This document shows positions 5,993 through 13,871 of a DNA stretch of 14,984 nt, piece after piece. Position numbers and translations under genes: made by a program. Every line of letters starts with the position of its first letter. Position 1 is the first letter of the stretch. Source of the DNA: Lentisphaeria bacterium (GTDB lineage Bacteria; Verrucomicrobiota; Lentisphaeria; Oligosphaerales; Oligosphaeraceae); NCBI GenBank assembly GCA_016302725.1, contig JAEDNB010000031.1, forward strand, positions 1-14,984, in the 5' to 3' direction. A model generated the notes under the pieces. The model was not told the DNA's origin. It did not search any database and worked only from the letters and a program-made list of their open reading frames with translations.

Positions 5993-6796
5993 TCACGGTT
6001 CCGGGTGGAGAATGGAGTGGTCGAAGAAATTGGCGCCCATGCCGGCGTCCACCACAAGGGTCTGGGCGTTGATTCCGCTGGCCCTGGGGCTGAGGAGGAA
6101 GAGCGCGGTGTCCGCCGCCTCCCGGGTTTCCAGGGCCCGGTGTCGCATGGTGGCCTTTTCCGCGAAGAGATAGGCGTCCACGTAGCCTGGGATGCCGGCG
6201 GAGGCGCTGGTCTTCAGGGGGGCGGCGCCTACGGCATTGACCCGGATGTCAGGGGAGAGGGAGGCGGAGAGGGACTTTGCCAGGAAGACCACGGTGGAGT
6301 CCAGGGCGGCCTTGACGGGGCCCATGTAGCCGTAGCTTTCCGCCGCCATTCGGGTGGAGGAGATGGACATGGTGACCACGGAGGCGTCCGGGGCCAGGAG
6401 GGGGGCCAGGGCCTGGCAGAGCCTGGGCAGGGAGAGGCAGGAGATGTCCATTGCCTGGAGGAAATCCTCCCGGGGGATTTGGTGGAAGGGGAGGAGCCCC
6501 CGGGAGTAGTTGGCGAAGGCCACGGAGTGGAGGAGGCCGTGGAGGGTCGGGGTGTGGGAGGCGACCCACTTTGCCATGGGGGCCAGTTCCCCGGGCTTTT
6601 CCAGGTCGCAGGGGAAGGCGGGGGCCTCCTCCCCGATGAGGGGGCGGTTCCTTTCCAGCAGTTCCCGGTCCCGGAAGAGGAAGAGCACCCTGGCGCCGGC
6701 TTCCCGCAGCCCCTGGGCCACGTGCCAGGCGATGCTACGCCGGTTGGCCACCCCCGTCACCAGAACCCATTTTCCCTCCAGTTTCAGAAAATCCAT
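5993..6796 (-). CDS. fabI: Enoyl-[acyl-carrier-protein] reductase, FabI type
   Basis: The 267-residue protein is a short-chain-dehydrogenase fold enzyme of the FabI class, reducing enoyl-ACP with NAD(P)H in the last step of the fatty-acid elongation cycle. The N-terminal dinucleotide motif is the FabI-type TGVANRRSIA (14-23). The catalytic pair is Tyr155 and Lys162 in SYGYMGPVKAALDS, the Y-x6-K spacing of FabI rather than the YxxxK of ordinary SDRs. RVNAVGAAPLKT (185-196) matches the conserved VNA..AGP..T region. Oddly, the position of the second active-site tyrosine of E. coli FabI (Tyr146) is Ile145 here, and the GP of AGP is AP. The start at 6796 comes 13 bases after the stop of the kinase-like gene, so the two are probably co-transcribed. 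Family is firm; enzymatic activity is likely but not certain. Confidence 0.85.
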   Translation of the reverse strand: MDFLKLEGKWVLVTGVANRRSIAWHVAQGLREAGARVLFLFRDRELLERNRPLIGEEAPAFPCDLEKPGELAPMAKWVASHTPTLHGLLHSVAFANYSRGLLPFHQIPREDFLQAMDISCLSLPRLCQALAPLLAPDASVVTMSISSTRMAAESYGYMGPVKAALDSTVVFLAKSLSASLSPDIRVNAVGAAPLKTSASAGIPGYVDAYLFAEKATMRHRALETREAADTALFLLSPRASGINAQTLVVDAGMGANFFDHSILHPEP

Positions 6797-6809
6797 GGCG
6801 TCGTGGCCC

Positions 6810-7643
6810 TCACAGGTGATGGGGCGGGTGGACCATTTCCATGGCCACCCGGATTTGGTTGACCACCTCCGTCACTCCAGGGATGTGCCGTGCGGCCTCG
6901 GCGGCCTGGTGCGCGGCGACGGCGGTGGTGGTGGCGCCCAGCAGGGTGATGCGCCCCTGGTCGTCGGCGAGGACGTCCAGGAAGGCCAGGGAGATTTTCT
7001 GCTCCACCAGGAGGGCGGTGGCCACCTTCTGGGCCAGGAGGCGGTTTCCCAGGAGGCGTCGGGCCTCCTCCTCCTGCGGGGGGGTGACCCGGCAGGACAG
7101 TTGGGAGGCCAGCAGGTCCAGCAGCTGTTCCTGGGAGAGGGTGGAGGTATTGATGGTCAGGTCATAGAGGGAGGCGTCCGCCCATTCCTCGTTGAAGTGG
7201 AAGTGTAAGAACCCCGCCCGGTCCGCGTCGCACTTGTGGATGAGGCGGTTGGCGGTTTCCTGGTCATAGCCGTATTCCTCCTGGACATTCCGCAGGCGGT
7301 ATTCCAGGGGGGCGACCAGGCGCACCCGGAGGCAGTTGGGCAGTCCCTTGAGGAGGAGGTGGGCCCCCCTGCCCAGGACAATCACATTCCCCTGGCTGGC
7401 GGCCTGGAGAAGGACGCCCTTGAGATAGAGGAGGTAGATGTCCTGGTCGGCGGAGAAGGCGGAGAGGAATCCGGGCTTGCGCTCGTCGTATTGGCGGAAG
7501 AGCTTGGATTTCATTCCCGCTTCCAGGAGCCGTCTTTCCAGTTCCTCCTTGTTGAGGATGGTGGCCTGCAGCCGCTGGGCCAGGCATTCCGCCGCCTTGG
7601 CGGTCCAGGCACCGTGTTCTCGTGCGATGGTGAGAATGGACAT
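6810..7643 (-). CDS. Cytidylate-kinase-like protein with C-terminal BON domain
   Basis: The 277-residue protein has two parts. Residues 1-180 match the cytidylate kinase-like family (Cytidylate_kin2): ILTIAREHG at the start, VIVLGRGAHLLL (88-98), the CDADRAGFLHFHF block (138-150) and YDLTINTSTLS (160-170). Residues about 195-268 look like a BON domain (GVTEVVNQIRV near the end), a small module usually found in periplasmic or membrane-linked proteins; here there is no signal peptide, so the protein is cytoplasmic. The glycine-rich nucleotide loop expected after RE(Y/H)G (GSGGRE-like) reads GAWTAK (11-16), so phosphoryl transfer is doubtful and a regulatory, ligand-binding role is possible. The start is well supported by AAGGAGG six bases upstream. 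Gaps are 30 bases to the hydrolase and 13 to fabI. Confidence 0.75.
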   Translation of the reverse strand: MSILTIAREHGAWTAKAAECLAQRLQATILNKEELERRLLEAGMKSKLFRQYDERKPGFLSAFSADQDIYLLYLKGVLLQAASQGNVIVLGRGAHLLLKGLPNCLRVRLVAPLEYRLRNVQEEYGYDQETANRLIHKCDADRAGFLHFHFNEEWADASLYDLTINTSTLSQEQLLDLLASQLSCRVTPPQEEEARRLLGNRLLAQKVATALLVEQKISLAFLDVLADDQGRITLLGATTTAVAAHQAAEAARHIPGVTEVVNQIRVAMEMVHPPHHL

Positions 7644-7649
7644 GGCAAT

Positions 7650-7656
7650 CCTCCTT
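7650..7656 (-). promoter_or_regulatory. Consensus Shine-Dalgarno of the kinase-like/BON gene
   Basis: AAGGAGG on the minus strand, six bases before the ATG at 7643. It is the best ribosome-binding site in the window and contrasts with the C-rich starts of neighbouring genes. Confidence 0.85.
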
Positions 7657-7673
7657 GTGGGCTGGGGTGGGTT

Positions 7674-8666
7674 TCAGGGGGAAGGCGCAGCGTCCTTTCC
7701 CCTGACGACAGTCTGGATGAATTGTCGGGCGCGGTCGGCCGGCCACCACTCCTTCCCCTTGGCGGTGAGGAAGCCGCAGTGCCCCCCGTCCTGGGGGATT
7801 TCCAGGTAGAGGCAGGGGTTTTTCTCCGCCTTCTGGACGGGGAAGCAGTTGGGGGTGAGGAGGGGGTCGTTGACGGGATTGATGAGCAGGGCGGGGACGC
7901 GGATCCTTTCCAGGTAGGGGAAGGAGCTGGAGGCGGTGTAGTACTCCTCCGCGTTGGCGAAGCCCATGAGGGGGGCGGTGAAGGCGTTGTCGAAGTCCTG
8001 GAAGGTCTTTGCCTTCATGGTGGCGGAAAGGTCCAGGCCGGGGAAGTTCCTGCCTATGGCGGCGGCCCGCTGCTTGAGTTTCCGGATGAAATGCTTTTCG
8101 TAGACGCCGAAGAGGGCCTTGTGGGTCTTCTGGATGGAGGTGGCGCTGTCGATGGGGCCGCAGACGCCCACGGCTCCCTTCACCTGGGAGGGGACGATGT
8201 CGCACTCCCTGCCCAGGTAGAGGAAGATGATGTTGGCCCCCATGGAGAAGCCAACCAGGTAGATGTTCCGGTACCCCCGCTGGATGGCGGCCTGGATGAC
8301 CTGGTGGAGGTCGCCCGTGGAGTTGTTGCTGGTGATGTGGAGGGTCTGGTTGTCCACCTGCCCGGTGCCCCGGTAGTTCCATGCCAGGCAGTCTACGCCG
8401 ATTTCCCGGAAGGCATGGACCATGCTGAGGCAGTAGTGCCGGCGGGTGTGCCCGCAGAGGCCGTGGCAGACAATGAGGAGTTCATCGGCGGGGGTGTCGG
8501 CGCACCTCGCCCAGTCCAGGTAGAGGTAGTCCCCGTCTTCCAGGGGGAGTTTTTCCCGCTGGTAGTCCGCTTCCGGGGCCTTCTGGAAGAAACTGGGATA
8601 GATGGTCTGGAAATGTCCTCCGAGATGGATGGGGGAGTGGTAGGAGGAGACGGGCAGGAAAGGCAT
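7674..8666 (-). CDS. YheT-like alpha/beta hydrolase
   Basis: The 330-residue protein belongs to the YheT/ABHD1-3 group of alpha/beta hydrolases, cytoplasmic or membrane-associated esterases or lipases whose bacterial substrates are largely unknown. The family N-terminal mark is present (HLGGHFQTIYPSFF, 14-27), then the oxyanion motif HGLCG (68-72), the nucleophile elbow GFSMGAN with Ser141, Asp267 in NPVNDPLL and His296 in DGGHCGF, so the triad is complete. The frame is open upstream to 9047, but that stretch overlaps the end of the preceding gene; the ATG at 8666 matches the family start. It follows the DUF3857 gene by 52 bases, which include a 2 x 16-base tandem repeat, and has no Shine-Dalgarno (the leader reads GTTCCCTGTTCCC). 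Location beside envelope and fatty-acid genes suggests a lipid ester substrate, which is inference. Confidence 0.85.
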   Translation of the reverse strand: MPFLPVSSYHSPIHLGGHFQTIYPSFFQKAPEADYQREKLPLEDGDYLYLDWARCADTPADELLIVCHGLCGHTRRHYCLSMVHAFREIGVDCLAWNYRGTGQVDNQTLHITSNNSTGDLHQVIQAAIQRGYRNIYLVGFSMGANIIFLYLGRECDIVPSQVKGAVGVCGPIDSATSIQKTHKALFGVYEKHFIRKLKQRAAAIGRNFPGLDLSATMKAKTFQDFDNAFTAPLMGFANAEEYYTASSSFPYLERIRVPALLINPVNDPLLTPNCFPVQKAEKNPCLYLEIPQDGGHCGFLTAKGKEWWPADRARQFIQTVVRGKDAAPSP

Positions 8667-8674
8667 GGGAACAG

Positions 8675-8706
8675 GGAACTTGAGAGCGGGGGAACTTGAG
8701 AGCGGG
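8675..8706. repeat. Perfect 2 x 16-bp tandem repeat
   Basis: GGAACTTGAGAGCGGG occurs twice head to tail (8675-8690 and 8691-8706), filling most of the 52-base gap between the DUF3857 gene stop and the hydrolase start. It looks like a local duplication; a paired binding site cannot be excluded. Confidence 0.8.
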
Positions 8707-8718
8707 GGAGCGGCCAGG

Positions 8719-11700
8719 TCAGCGGGCGAGGAGGAGGGTGACGGCGTCGGGATGGAGGAGCCTGCGGTAGGCCTCCTGGTATTGGGGGTAGTGGTGCAGT
8801 GTGGTGATGCCGGGGGCCATGTCCACGGAGAGGGTGAAGCGGAGGCGCCGGGGGGCTCCCTCCCGGGCGGGGTCGGCTTCCTTTTTCCAGGCGATGGTGC
8901 CGGCGCCGTCCGGAGCCTTCCAGAGGAAATCGGCGGGGGCCATGAGGAGTCTGGGGTAGGCGGGGGGCAGTTCCACTTCCAGGTGGATTTCACTGCTTTG
9001 GAAAGAGGGGCGGTAGAGGGGGTGGAAGAGGCGTGGTGCCCTGGCATAGGCCAGGGGGGCGGCCAGGGCGGCGGGGAGGGTCAGGTAGCAGAAGTCCCCC
9101 TCCATGGTGGCGCAGTGGGCCAGGTTCACCGCGTAGGAGATTTCCCCGGGGTAGTGGCGGAAATCCGTGGTGAGGTCTTCCGTGACGGGGGTGGCGTCCT
9201 GGGAGATGGCGCTGACCAGTTTGGCGTAGTGCTGGCGTCGTTCCTCGGGGGTCATCCACTGGTAGCGTTTCCGGGTCCTGCCAAAGGCGCTGCCCTGGAC
9301 GGTTTCCCGGACGGTGAGCAGGGCGGAGCCGTCGTCCCGGATTTGGAGTTTCCAGAGGCTGACGGGGTGGTCCTGGTATTCCTTGGGGAGGGCCATGGTT
9401 CGCAGGGAGCCGGAGTCCAGGTCCAGGAGGAGGCAGTGGTCGAAGGCGCTGGTGCCGAACTGGGCGTATTGGCTTTGGTCGTTGAACCAGATTTCCTCCT
9501 TGTCCAGGGAGACGGCCACCAGCCAGGTGTCGAAGAGGGAGGGGCGGGGGTATTTTTTGTAGAAGAGCTGGAGGGGTTTGGCCTGGGGGGCCTGGGTGGC
9601 CAGGTAGAGCCTGGGCTGGAAGCCCGCCGCCTTGAGGAGGGCGCAGTAGAGGATGGCGCGGTCGGCGGAGTTGCCGTAGCCGTCCCGGGCGGTGGTTTCG
9701 GGGGCGGTGAGGCAGGCGAGGGGGATTTCGTGGAAGCCGGGCTGGGTGGGGCGGACATTCTTCTCCATCCATTCCCGGATTTGGACGAGTTTTTCTTCGG
9801 GGGGGAGGGCATGGAGGGGTTCCACCAGTTCCCGGATGCGGGCGCCGCCATCCCCCAGGGTCTCCACGGTCCTGCGCAGGGCCTGGGCGTAGCGCTCCCA
9901 TTCCCCGGCGGAGCAGACCACGCTGGGCAGGCAGGCGTAGGCGGGGGGGCGTGCGCTTTCCTGGTGGAGGGCGGGGATCTCCTGGGCGGTCAGGCTGAGG
10001 CGCACCATGTCGTCGGGAAGGGAGAAGCGCCTTTGCTCCAGGGAGATGGGCTTGGGAGTGTCCTGTTGCATATCCATCCATCCCCGGGGCAGGTAGTCCA
10101 GTTCAGGCTCCAGGGAGCGGGGGGAGAGGATGTCCAGGGTCCAGAGGCGGACGGGATAGTCGCCGCGGAGGGCGGCGCTGTAGGAGAAGAAGGGGCGGCT
10201 TCGCACCTTCCGCAGGATTTGCAGTTCCACCAGGCTTCCCACCTGTACTCCGGGCAGGTTGAGCACCAGGAGTTTTTCCGCGGGGTATCGGGGGGCGGAG
10301 GCCACCCAGGGGGCGTCCATGAGGTTGATGTTCTCCGGCGGCGTCTCCAGGACCTCTTCCCCGTTGGTGACCTTGGCCACCAGGACCTCCACTTCCTCCC
10401 AGGCGGGATTGAAGGAGAAGGTGGTGTCGGCGGAGCCGATGCCCGCATAGGTCATCACCCGGTATTTCAGGGTCTCCTCCACGCTCCAGCTGCCGGGGGA
10501 GAGGAGCTGGACGACCGTGCGCTTCTCCAGGATTTCCAGGTTCGGGGCGGGCTCTTCCGCAACGGGGGCCTCCGCCTCCTGGACGTCGGGCTCCCGGAAA
10601 CGGAGGAGGGCCATCTTCCGGTCATCCCCCTCCTTCTGGGCAAGGGCCTCCTTCAACTGGGCGTATTCCCGGGGGGAGAGGCGCACCGCGTTGGTGGAGT
10701 AGGCGCTGGCGAGGTGGAGGCGGCTCTGGCTGGCCTCCATCCCCCGCCGGAGGGAGAAGGCCTCCGTGTCCCAGGAGGAGTAGCGGGGGGGGGCCACCAG
10801 TTCCAGGGACATGGGCAGTTCCAGGGAAATCTCCTCCACCACCGCGCTGGTGAACTGCGCCTCCAGGGGGAAGCGGCGCTTGTCCAGGGAGGCGTTGTCG
10901 AAGACCGTCATGGACATGGCGAAGGCGTTGGCCAGTTCCGGGGGGTCCAGGAGGGCGTTGCCCCCCGGCGCATGGTCGGGGGAGCCGTCCTTCTTCCGGG
11001 GGGCGACCAGGGCCTCGGGGACTGTGTAGGCGAGGGTCGCCTGGAGGGGTTCCTCCAGGTTCTGGAGGTCCTGGGGGAGGATTTCCAGGCGGGTGAGGGT
11101 GGCGCCGGGCAGGGCGGCGGCCAGCCTGCGCTGGAAGAAGAGTCGGCGCTCCTCGGGGGTGACGTCCAGGAAGAAGTTCCGGTACATGTTGTCGGGGAGC
11201 CCCTGGAAGGAGAGGCGTGTGCGGAGGGAGAGCTCCCCCTCCGGGGAGAGGCGCCCCATGGTGTCGATGCGCACCTGGTTTTCCTGCGGGGGGGGGACGG
11301 GGGATTGGCGCAGGGGGTCGCCCTGGGGGGTGGCCACCAGGTAGCTCTTGTCGGAGAGGTAGGCGGGGAGGGGGTCCCGGGTGTTGGTGGCGGTGGGGTC
11401 CATGAGGACCCAGGGGGAGCCGGGGGATTTCCGGTAGGCGACGATGGCGTGGTTGAAGAAGGGCTGGGGCACCTCGGGGTCCTTGGGGTAGGCCACGTGG
11501 ATGAGGACGGGGTGGGCTTCCAGGCCGGCGCAGCGGAGCATGGCCACCAGCAGGGCCGCCTTGTCCCGGCAGACCCCTGCCCGCTGGGTGAAGGTCAGGG
11601 TGACGTCGTGGGGTTCGTATCCCGGGGCGGTGTCCTCCAGGGTGAGCCCCATGTAGCGCACCTTTTGGGAGACGAAATGGAAGAGGGCCAGGGCCTGGGC

Positions 11701-12615
11701 ATCCTGGTCCTGGCATCCCTGGGTCAGGGTCCGGACGGCTTCCTGGATGGCGGCGTCGGGCTTCAGGCGGGGTTCGCAAAGGCGGTCATACCACCGGGAG
11801 ACCTCCTCCCAGTCGGCGAAGGTGCTTACCAGCACCCGCTGGGTGACCGCATAGGGGGGGGGCATGGAGGGCTCGGGGAAGAACTGGGGCACGTCCCGCA
11901 CCTCCCAGGTGTGGAGGACACCTCCCTCCGGGTCCTCGCTTTTCTTATAAAGGGGGCCGCCTCCCTGGGGGTCCTTCACCGCGATGCTCCGCAGGGGGAG
12001 GGCCTTGGGGGCATGGAGGTCTACCCGGGCGTGGAGGATGGGGCTGTCCCCCTCCAGGGAGAAGAAGTCGCTGAAACTGTCGGGGACCCGGGGCTTCAGG
12101 GTCTCGTCCACGTAGACGGCCCGGAGGATGTCTCCGGGCTGGAGGCCGGAGACGGTGACGCGGATGACCCGGTGGTTGGGGTCGTAGATGTTGGCGTCCA
12201 TCTGGGAGGTCTCGGTCTGCTCCTGGGTGCAGGAGGCCAGGTCCAGGGGGAGGACGGTGCCGTCGGGGCGGATGATTTGGACCAGGGAGATTTTGGCCCG
12301 GGCGTAGTTTGCGCTGTAGTAGCTGTTGAGTACGCGCTGGCTTTCCACGCCGGCCAGGGTCATGACCTTCATGGCGGTGTCGTCCACCTGGACGAACCTG
12401 CCGTCGGGCTGGTATTGGAGCCGGGTGAGTTTTTCCAGGACGACCAGGTCGGCGTCGGGGAAACGCTCGGGGGTGGCTTCCTGCGCCAGCCGCAGGAGGG
12501 TTTCGGGGGCGAGGAAGCCCTGGTCGGAGTCTTCCCAGGTGAGGGCCGGGAGGAGTGGGGCGAGGCAGAGCGCCAGGGCGGCAAGGAGGAGTGGGATGGG
12601 CCTGAAGGGGTTCAT
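8719..12615 (-). CDS. Secreted DUF3857/transglutaminase-like protein, two tandem units
   Basis: The 1298-residue protein begins with a signal peptide (hydrophobic 8-24, cleavage near LLPALT). Unit one has a DUF3857-type beta region (about 50-250) and a transglutaminase-like domain (about 290-430) with an intact triad: Cys349 in AGVCRDKAALLVAMLR, His389 in FFNHAIVA, Asp406 in WVLMDPTATN. A beta-rich linker follows. Unit two repeats the layout (DUF3857-like about 690-880, transglutaminase-like about 930-1060), but the matching positions are Ser983 (GNSADRAILY), Thr1030 (FDTWLVA) and Asp1046 (WFNDQSQ), so it should be inactive. A beta-rich C-terminal region ends the protein, with no membrane segment. 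Function is unknown; periplasmic peptide cleavage or cross-linking is possible. The start at 12615 follows the permease stop by nine bases, so the pair is tightly coupled; no Shine-Dalgarno. Confidence 0.8.
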   Translation of the reverse strand: MNPFRPIPLLLAALALCLAPLLPALTWEDSDQGFLAPETLLRLAQEATPERFPDADLVVLEKLTRLQYQPDGRFVQVDDTAMKVMTLAGVESQRVLNSYYSANYARAKISLVQIIRPDGTVLPLDLASCTQEQTETSQMDANIYDPNHRVIRVTVSGLQPGDILRAVYVDETLKPRVPDSFSDFFSLEGDSPILHARVDLHAPKALPLRSIAVKDPQGGGPLYKKSEDPEGGVLHTWEVRDVPQFFPEPSMPPPYAVTQRVLVSTFADWEEVSRWYDRLCEPRLKPDAAIQEAVRTLTQGCQDQDAQALALFHFVSQKVRYMGLTLEDTAPGYEPHDVTLTFTQRAGVCRDKAALLVAMLRCAGLEAHPVLIHVAYPKDPEVPQPFFNHAIVAYRKSPGSPWVLMDPTATNTRDPLPAYLSDKSYLVATPQGDPLRQSPVPPPQENQVRIDTMGRLSPEGELSLRTRLSFQGLPDNMYRNFFLDVTPEERRLFFQRRLAAALPGATLTRLEILPQDLQNLEEPLQATLAYTVPEALVAPRKKDGSPDHAPGGNALLDPPELANAFAMSMTVFDNASLDKRRFPLEAQFTSAVVEEISLELPMSLELVAPPRYSSWDTEAFSLRRGMEASQSRLHLASAYSTNAVRLSPREYAQLKEALAQKEGDDRKMALLRFREPDVQEAEAPVAEEPAPNLEILEKRTVVQLLSPGSWSVEETLKYRVMTYAGIGSADTTFSFNPAWEEVEVLVAKVTNGEEVLETPPENINLMDAPWVASAPRYPAEKLLVLNLPGVQVGSLVELQILRKVRSRPFFSYSAALRGDYPVRLWTLDILSPRSLEPELDYLPRGWMDMQQDTPKPISLEQRRFSLPDDMVRLSLTAQEIPALHQESARPPAYACLPSVVCSAGEWERYAQALRRTVETLGDGGARIRELVEPLHALPPEEKLVQIREWMEKNVRPTQPGFHEIPLACLTAPETTARDGYGNSADRAILYCALLKAAGFQPRLYLATQAPQAKPLQLFYKKYPRPSLFDTWLVAVSLDKEEIWFNDQSQYAQFGTSAFDHCLLLDLDSGSLRTMALPKEYQDHPVSLWKLQIRDDGSALLTVRETVQGSAFGRTRKRYQWMTPEERRQHYAKLVSAISQDATPVTEDLTTDFRHYPGEISYAVNLAHCATMEGDFCYLTLPAALAAPLAYARAPRLFHPLYRPSFQSSEIHLEVELPPAYPRLLMAPADFLWKAPDGAGTIAWKKEADPAREGAPRRLRFTLSVDMAPGITTLHHYPQYQEAYRRLLHPDAVTLLLAR

Positions 12616-12624
12616 GGGGCGCGT

Positions 12625-13776
12625 TCAATGCCGGGAGAGGTTGGCCAGGGCGGCCAGTCCTCCCGCCTGGTAGAGGAGATTAGGGAGCCAGATGAGGAAT
12701 TCCGGGTGGAGTGCCGGGTGTTTGACCAGGGCTTCGCAGAGGAGGATGACTCCATAGTAGGCCAGGGCCATGGCCAGGCAGATGAGCAGCCCGCTTGCCG
12801 CCTCGCTTCTCCGGTTGCGGATGCCGAAGGGGATTCCCAGGAGGAGGAAGGCCAGGGGGGAGAAGGCCAGGGCGAGCCTGTAGTGGAATTCATACCAGTG
12901 GCGTGAGACTTCCTTGCCCTGGGATCGGTTCCAGAGGAGGTCGCCCATGAGCATCTCCACTGGCATCATCTTCAGTTTCCTTCCCAGGGACTTGCGGTCC
13001 TGCACGGTGCCGTATTCCAGATGGAGGGTGAGGGTCTCCCCGGCCAGGAAATCCGGGGATTTCCCCAGGGGTTTCCCGGCGTCGGCCTCCTCCTCCCGTG
13101 GGGGGGGCTCCCCCGGGGAGGCGACATTCCGCTGGGCGATGGTGAAGCGGTAGAGGGTCAGCTGGAGGTCCCGCTCCTCGGGGCGGGGAAGGATTCGGCA
13201 CGCCTCCGCCGTGATTTCCCGCAGGGTGTCCCCCCCCTTGTCCAACTGGTAGATATGCACATCCTTGAGGAGCCCGCTCTCCGGGTCCCGCTCCCCCACG
13301 CGGATGGAGACTTGCCCGGAAAGGCTGGTGACCGTCCCCGGCTCCAGGAGGGCCAGGGGATTTTCCCCCATGGCCTGCCATCGCATCTGCTCCCCCTCGT
13401 AGCGCAGGGCGGGGGCCGCCACCATTCCCAGCCAGACGCCCACCCCGCAAAGGAGCAGGGTGATGACCAGGGCGGGGGCGGTAATCTGCCATAGGCTGAC
13501 CCCCGAGGCCTTCAGGGCCACGATCTCATTGTCCGCGCTCATGCGGCTGAAGACCAGCACCGTGGAGACTAGGATGGAGAAGGGCAGGGCGTAGCGCAGG
13601 ACGTCGGGCAGCAGGCAGAGCAGCACCCGCCCCAGCACCCCCGGGGCGACCCCGCTGGCCAGCATGGCGAAGATGCGGAAGAGGTGGACGGACATCATGA
13701 CGAAGGTCAGGATGCCCAGGGCCATGAGCAGGGTGCCCAGCAGGTTTTTGGCGATGTAGCCGTTGAGAATCCGCAT
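12625..13776 (-). CDS. LptF/LptG-family LPS export permease
   Basis: The 383-residue protein has the family's layout: three N-terminal membrane helices (about 11-37, 52-74, 100-121), a periplasmic beta domain (about 125-290) and three C-terminal helices (about 301-320, 327-349, 360-379). Signature sequences are RMSADNEIVALKASGVS (78-94) after TM2 and HYRLALAFSPLAFLLLGIPFG (298-318). In known systems LptF and LptG pair with the LptB ATPase to extract LPS from the inner membrane and pass it to LptC. Only one permease is present here; whether it is the F or G member cannot be decided, and its partner must be elsewhere. It follows bamA by 123 bases and precedes the DUF3857 gene by nine, an outer-membrane biogenesis context. 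The start at 13776 has no Shine-Dalgarno and follows TCCCTCCCCCC. An unusually hydrophilic, Pro/Glu-rich loop lies at about 217-240. Confidence 0.85.
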   Translation of the reverse strand: MRILNGYIAKNLLGTLLMALGILTFVMMSVHLFRIFAMLASGVAPGVLGRVLLCLLPDVLRYALPFSILVSTVLVFSRMSADNEIVALKASGVSLWQITAPALVITLLLCGVGVWLGMVAAPALRYEGEQMRWQAMGENPLALLEPGTVTSLSGQVSIRVGERDPESGLLKDVHIYQLDKGGDTLREITAEACRILPRPEERDLQLTLYRFTIAQRNVASPGEPPPREEEADAGKPLGKSPDFLAGETLTLHLEYGTVQDRKSLGRKLKMMPVEMLMGDLLWNRSQGKEVSRHWYEFHYRLALAFSPLAFLLLGIPFGIRNRRSEAASGLLICLAMALAYYGVILLCEALVKHPALHPEFLIWLPNLLYQAGGLAALANLSRH

Positions 13777-13783
13777 GGGGGGA
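13777..13783 (-). promoter_or_regulatory. C-rich start context of the lptF/G-family gene
   Basis: The minus strand reads TCCCCCC directly before the ATG at 13776, inside the tract CCCCTTCCCTCCCCCC. No purine-rich ribosome-binding site is visible. It shares TCCCCCCATG with the starts at 4215 and 5946. Confidence 0.45.
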
Positions 13784-13803
13784 GGGAAGGGGCGGGCAGC
13801 GCC

Positions 13804-13822
13804 CCCTCCCGAAGGGGGAGGG
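13804..13822. repeat. Short C/G-tract inverted repeat
   Basis: CCCTCCC (13804-13810) and GGGAGGG (13816-13822) form a 7-bp stem with a 5-base loop in the gap between bamA and the permease gene. There is no adjacent U tract on the minus strand. It may simply reflect the C-rich leader. Confidence 0.35.
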
Positions 13823-13871
13823 AAGGCGGGAAATGGGCCGGCTGCCCCTTTTGCGGGCTTCCCGCGCCACC

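Noticed and set aside
5947..6057. 37-residue N-terminal extension of argD
   Set aside because: It overlaps the 3' end of fabI, is proline-rich noise and is not part of the aminotransferase fold.
8667..9047. 127-residue N-terminal extension of the YheT-like hydrolase
   Set aside because: It lies mostly inside the end of the DUF3857 gene, is Pro/Ser-rich, and the family N-terminal motif begins at residue 11 from the later Met.
8665..12906. 1413-codon open frame on the plus strand
   Set aside because: It is antisense to the DUF3857 gene and the end of the permease gene, is Gly/Val/Glu-rich with no recognisable motif, and arises from the GC-rich codon use of the real genes, which have clear signal peptide, triad and membrane helices.
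727..13776. Many CCTGGAGG / CCTCCAGG words across the window as a possible chromosome-orientation or restriction-type motif
   Set aside because: They occur in both orientations and sit in coding sequence, mostly spanning Leu-Glu or Gly-Gln type codon pairs; codon bias explains them unless a genome-wide strand-skew count shows otherwise.
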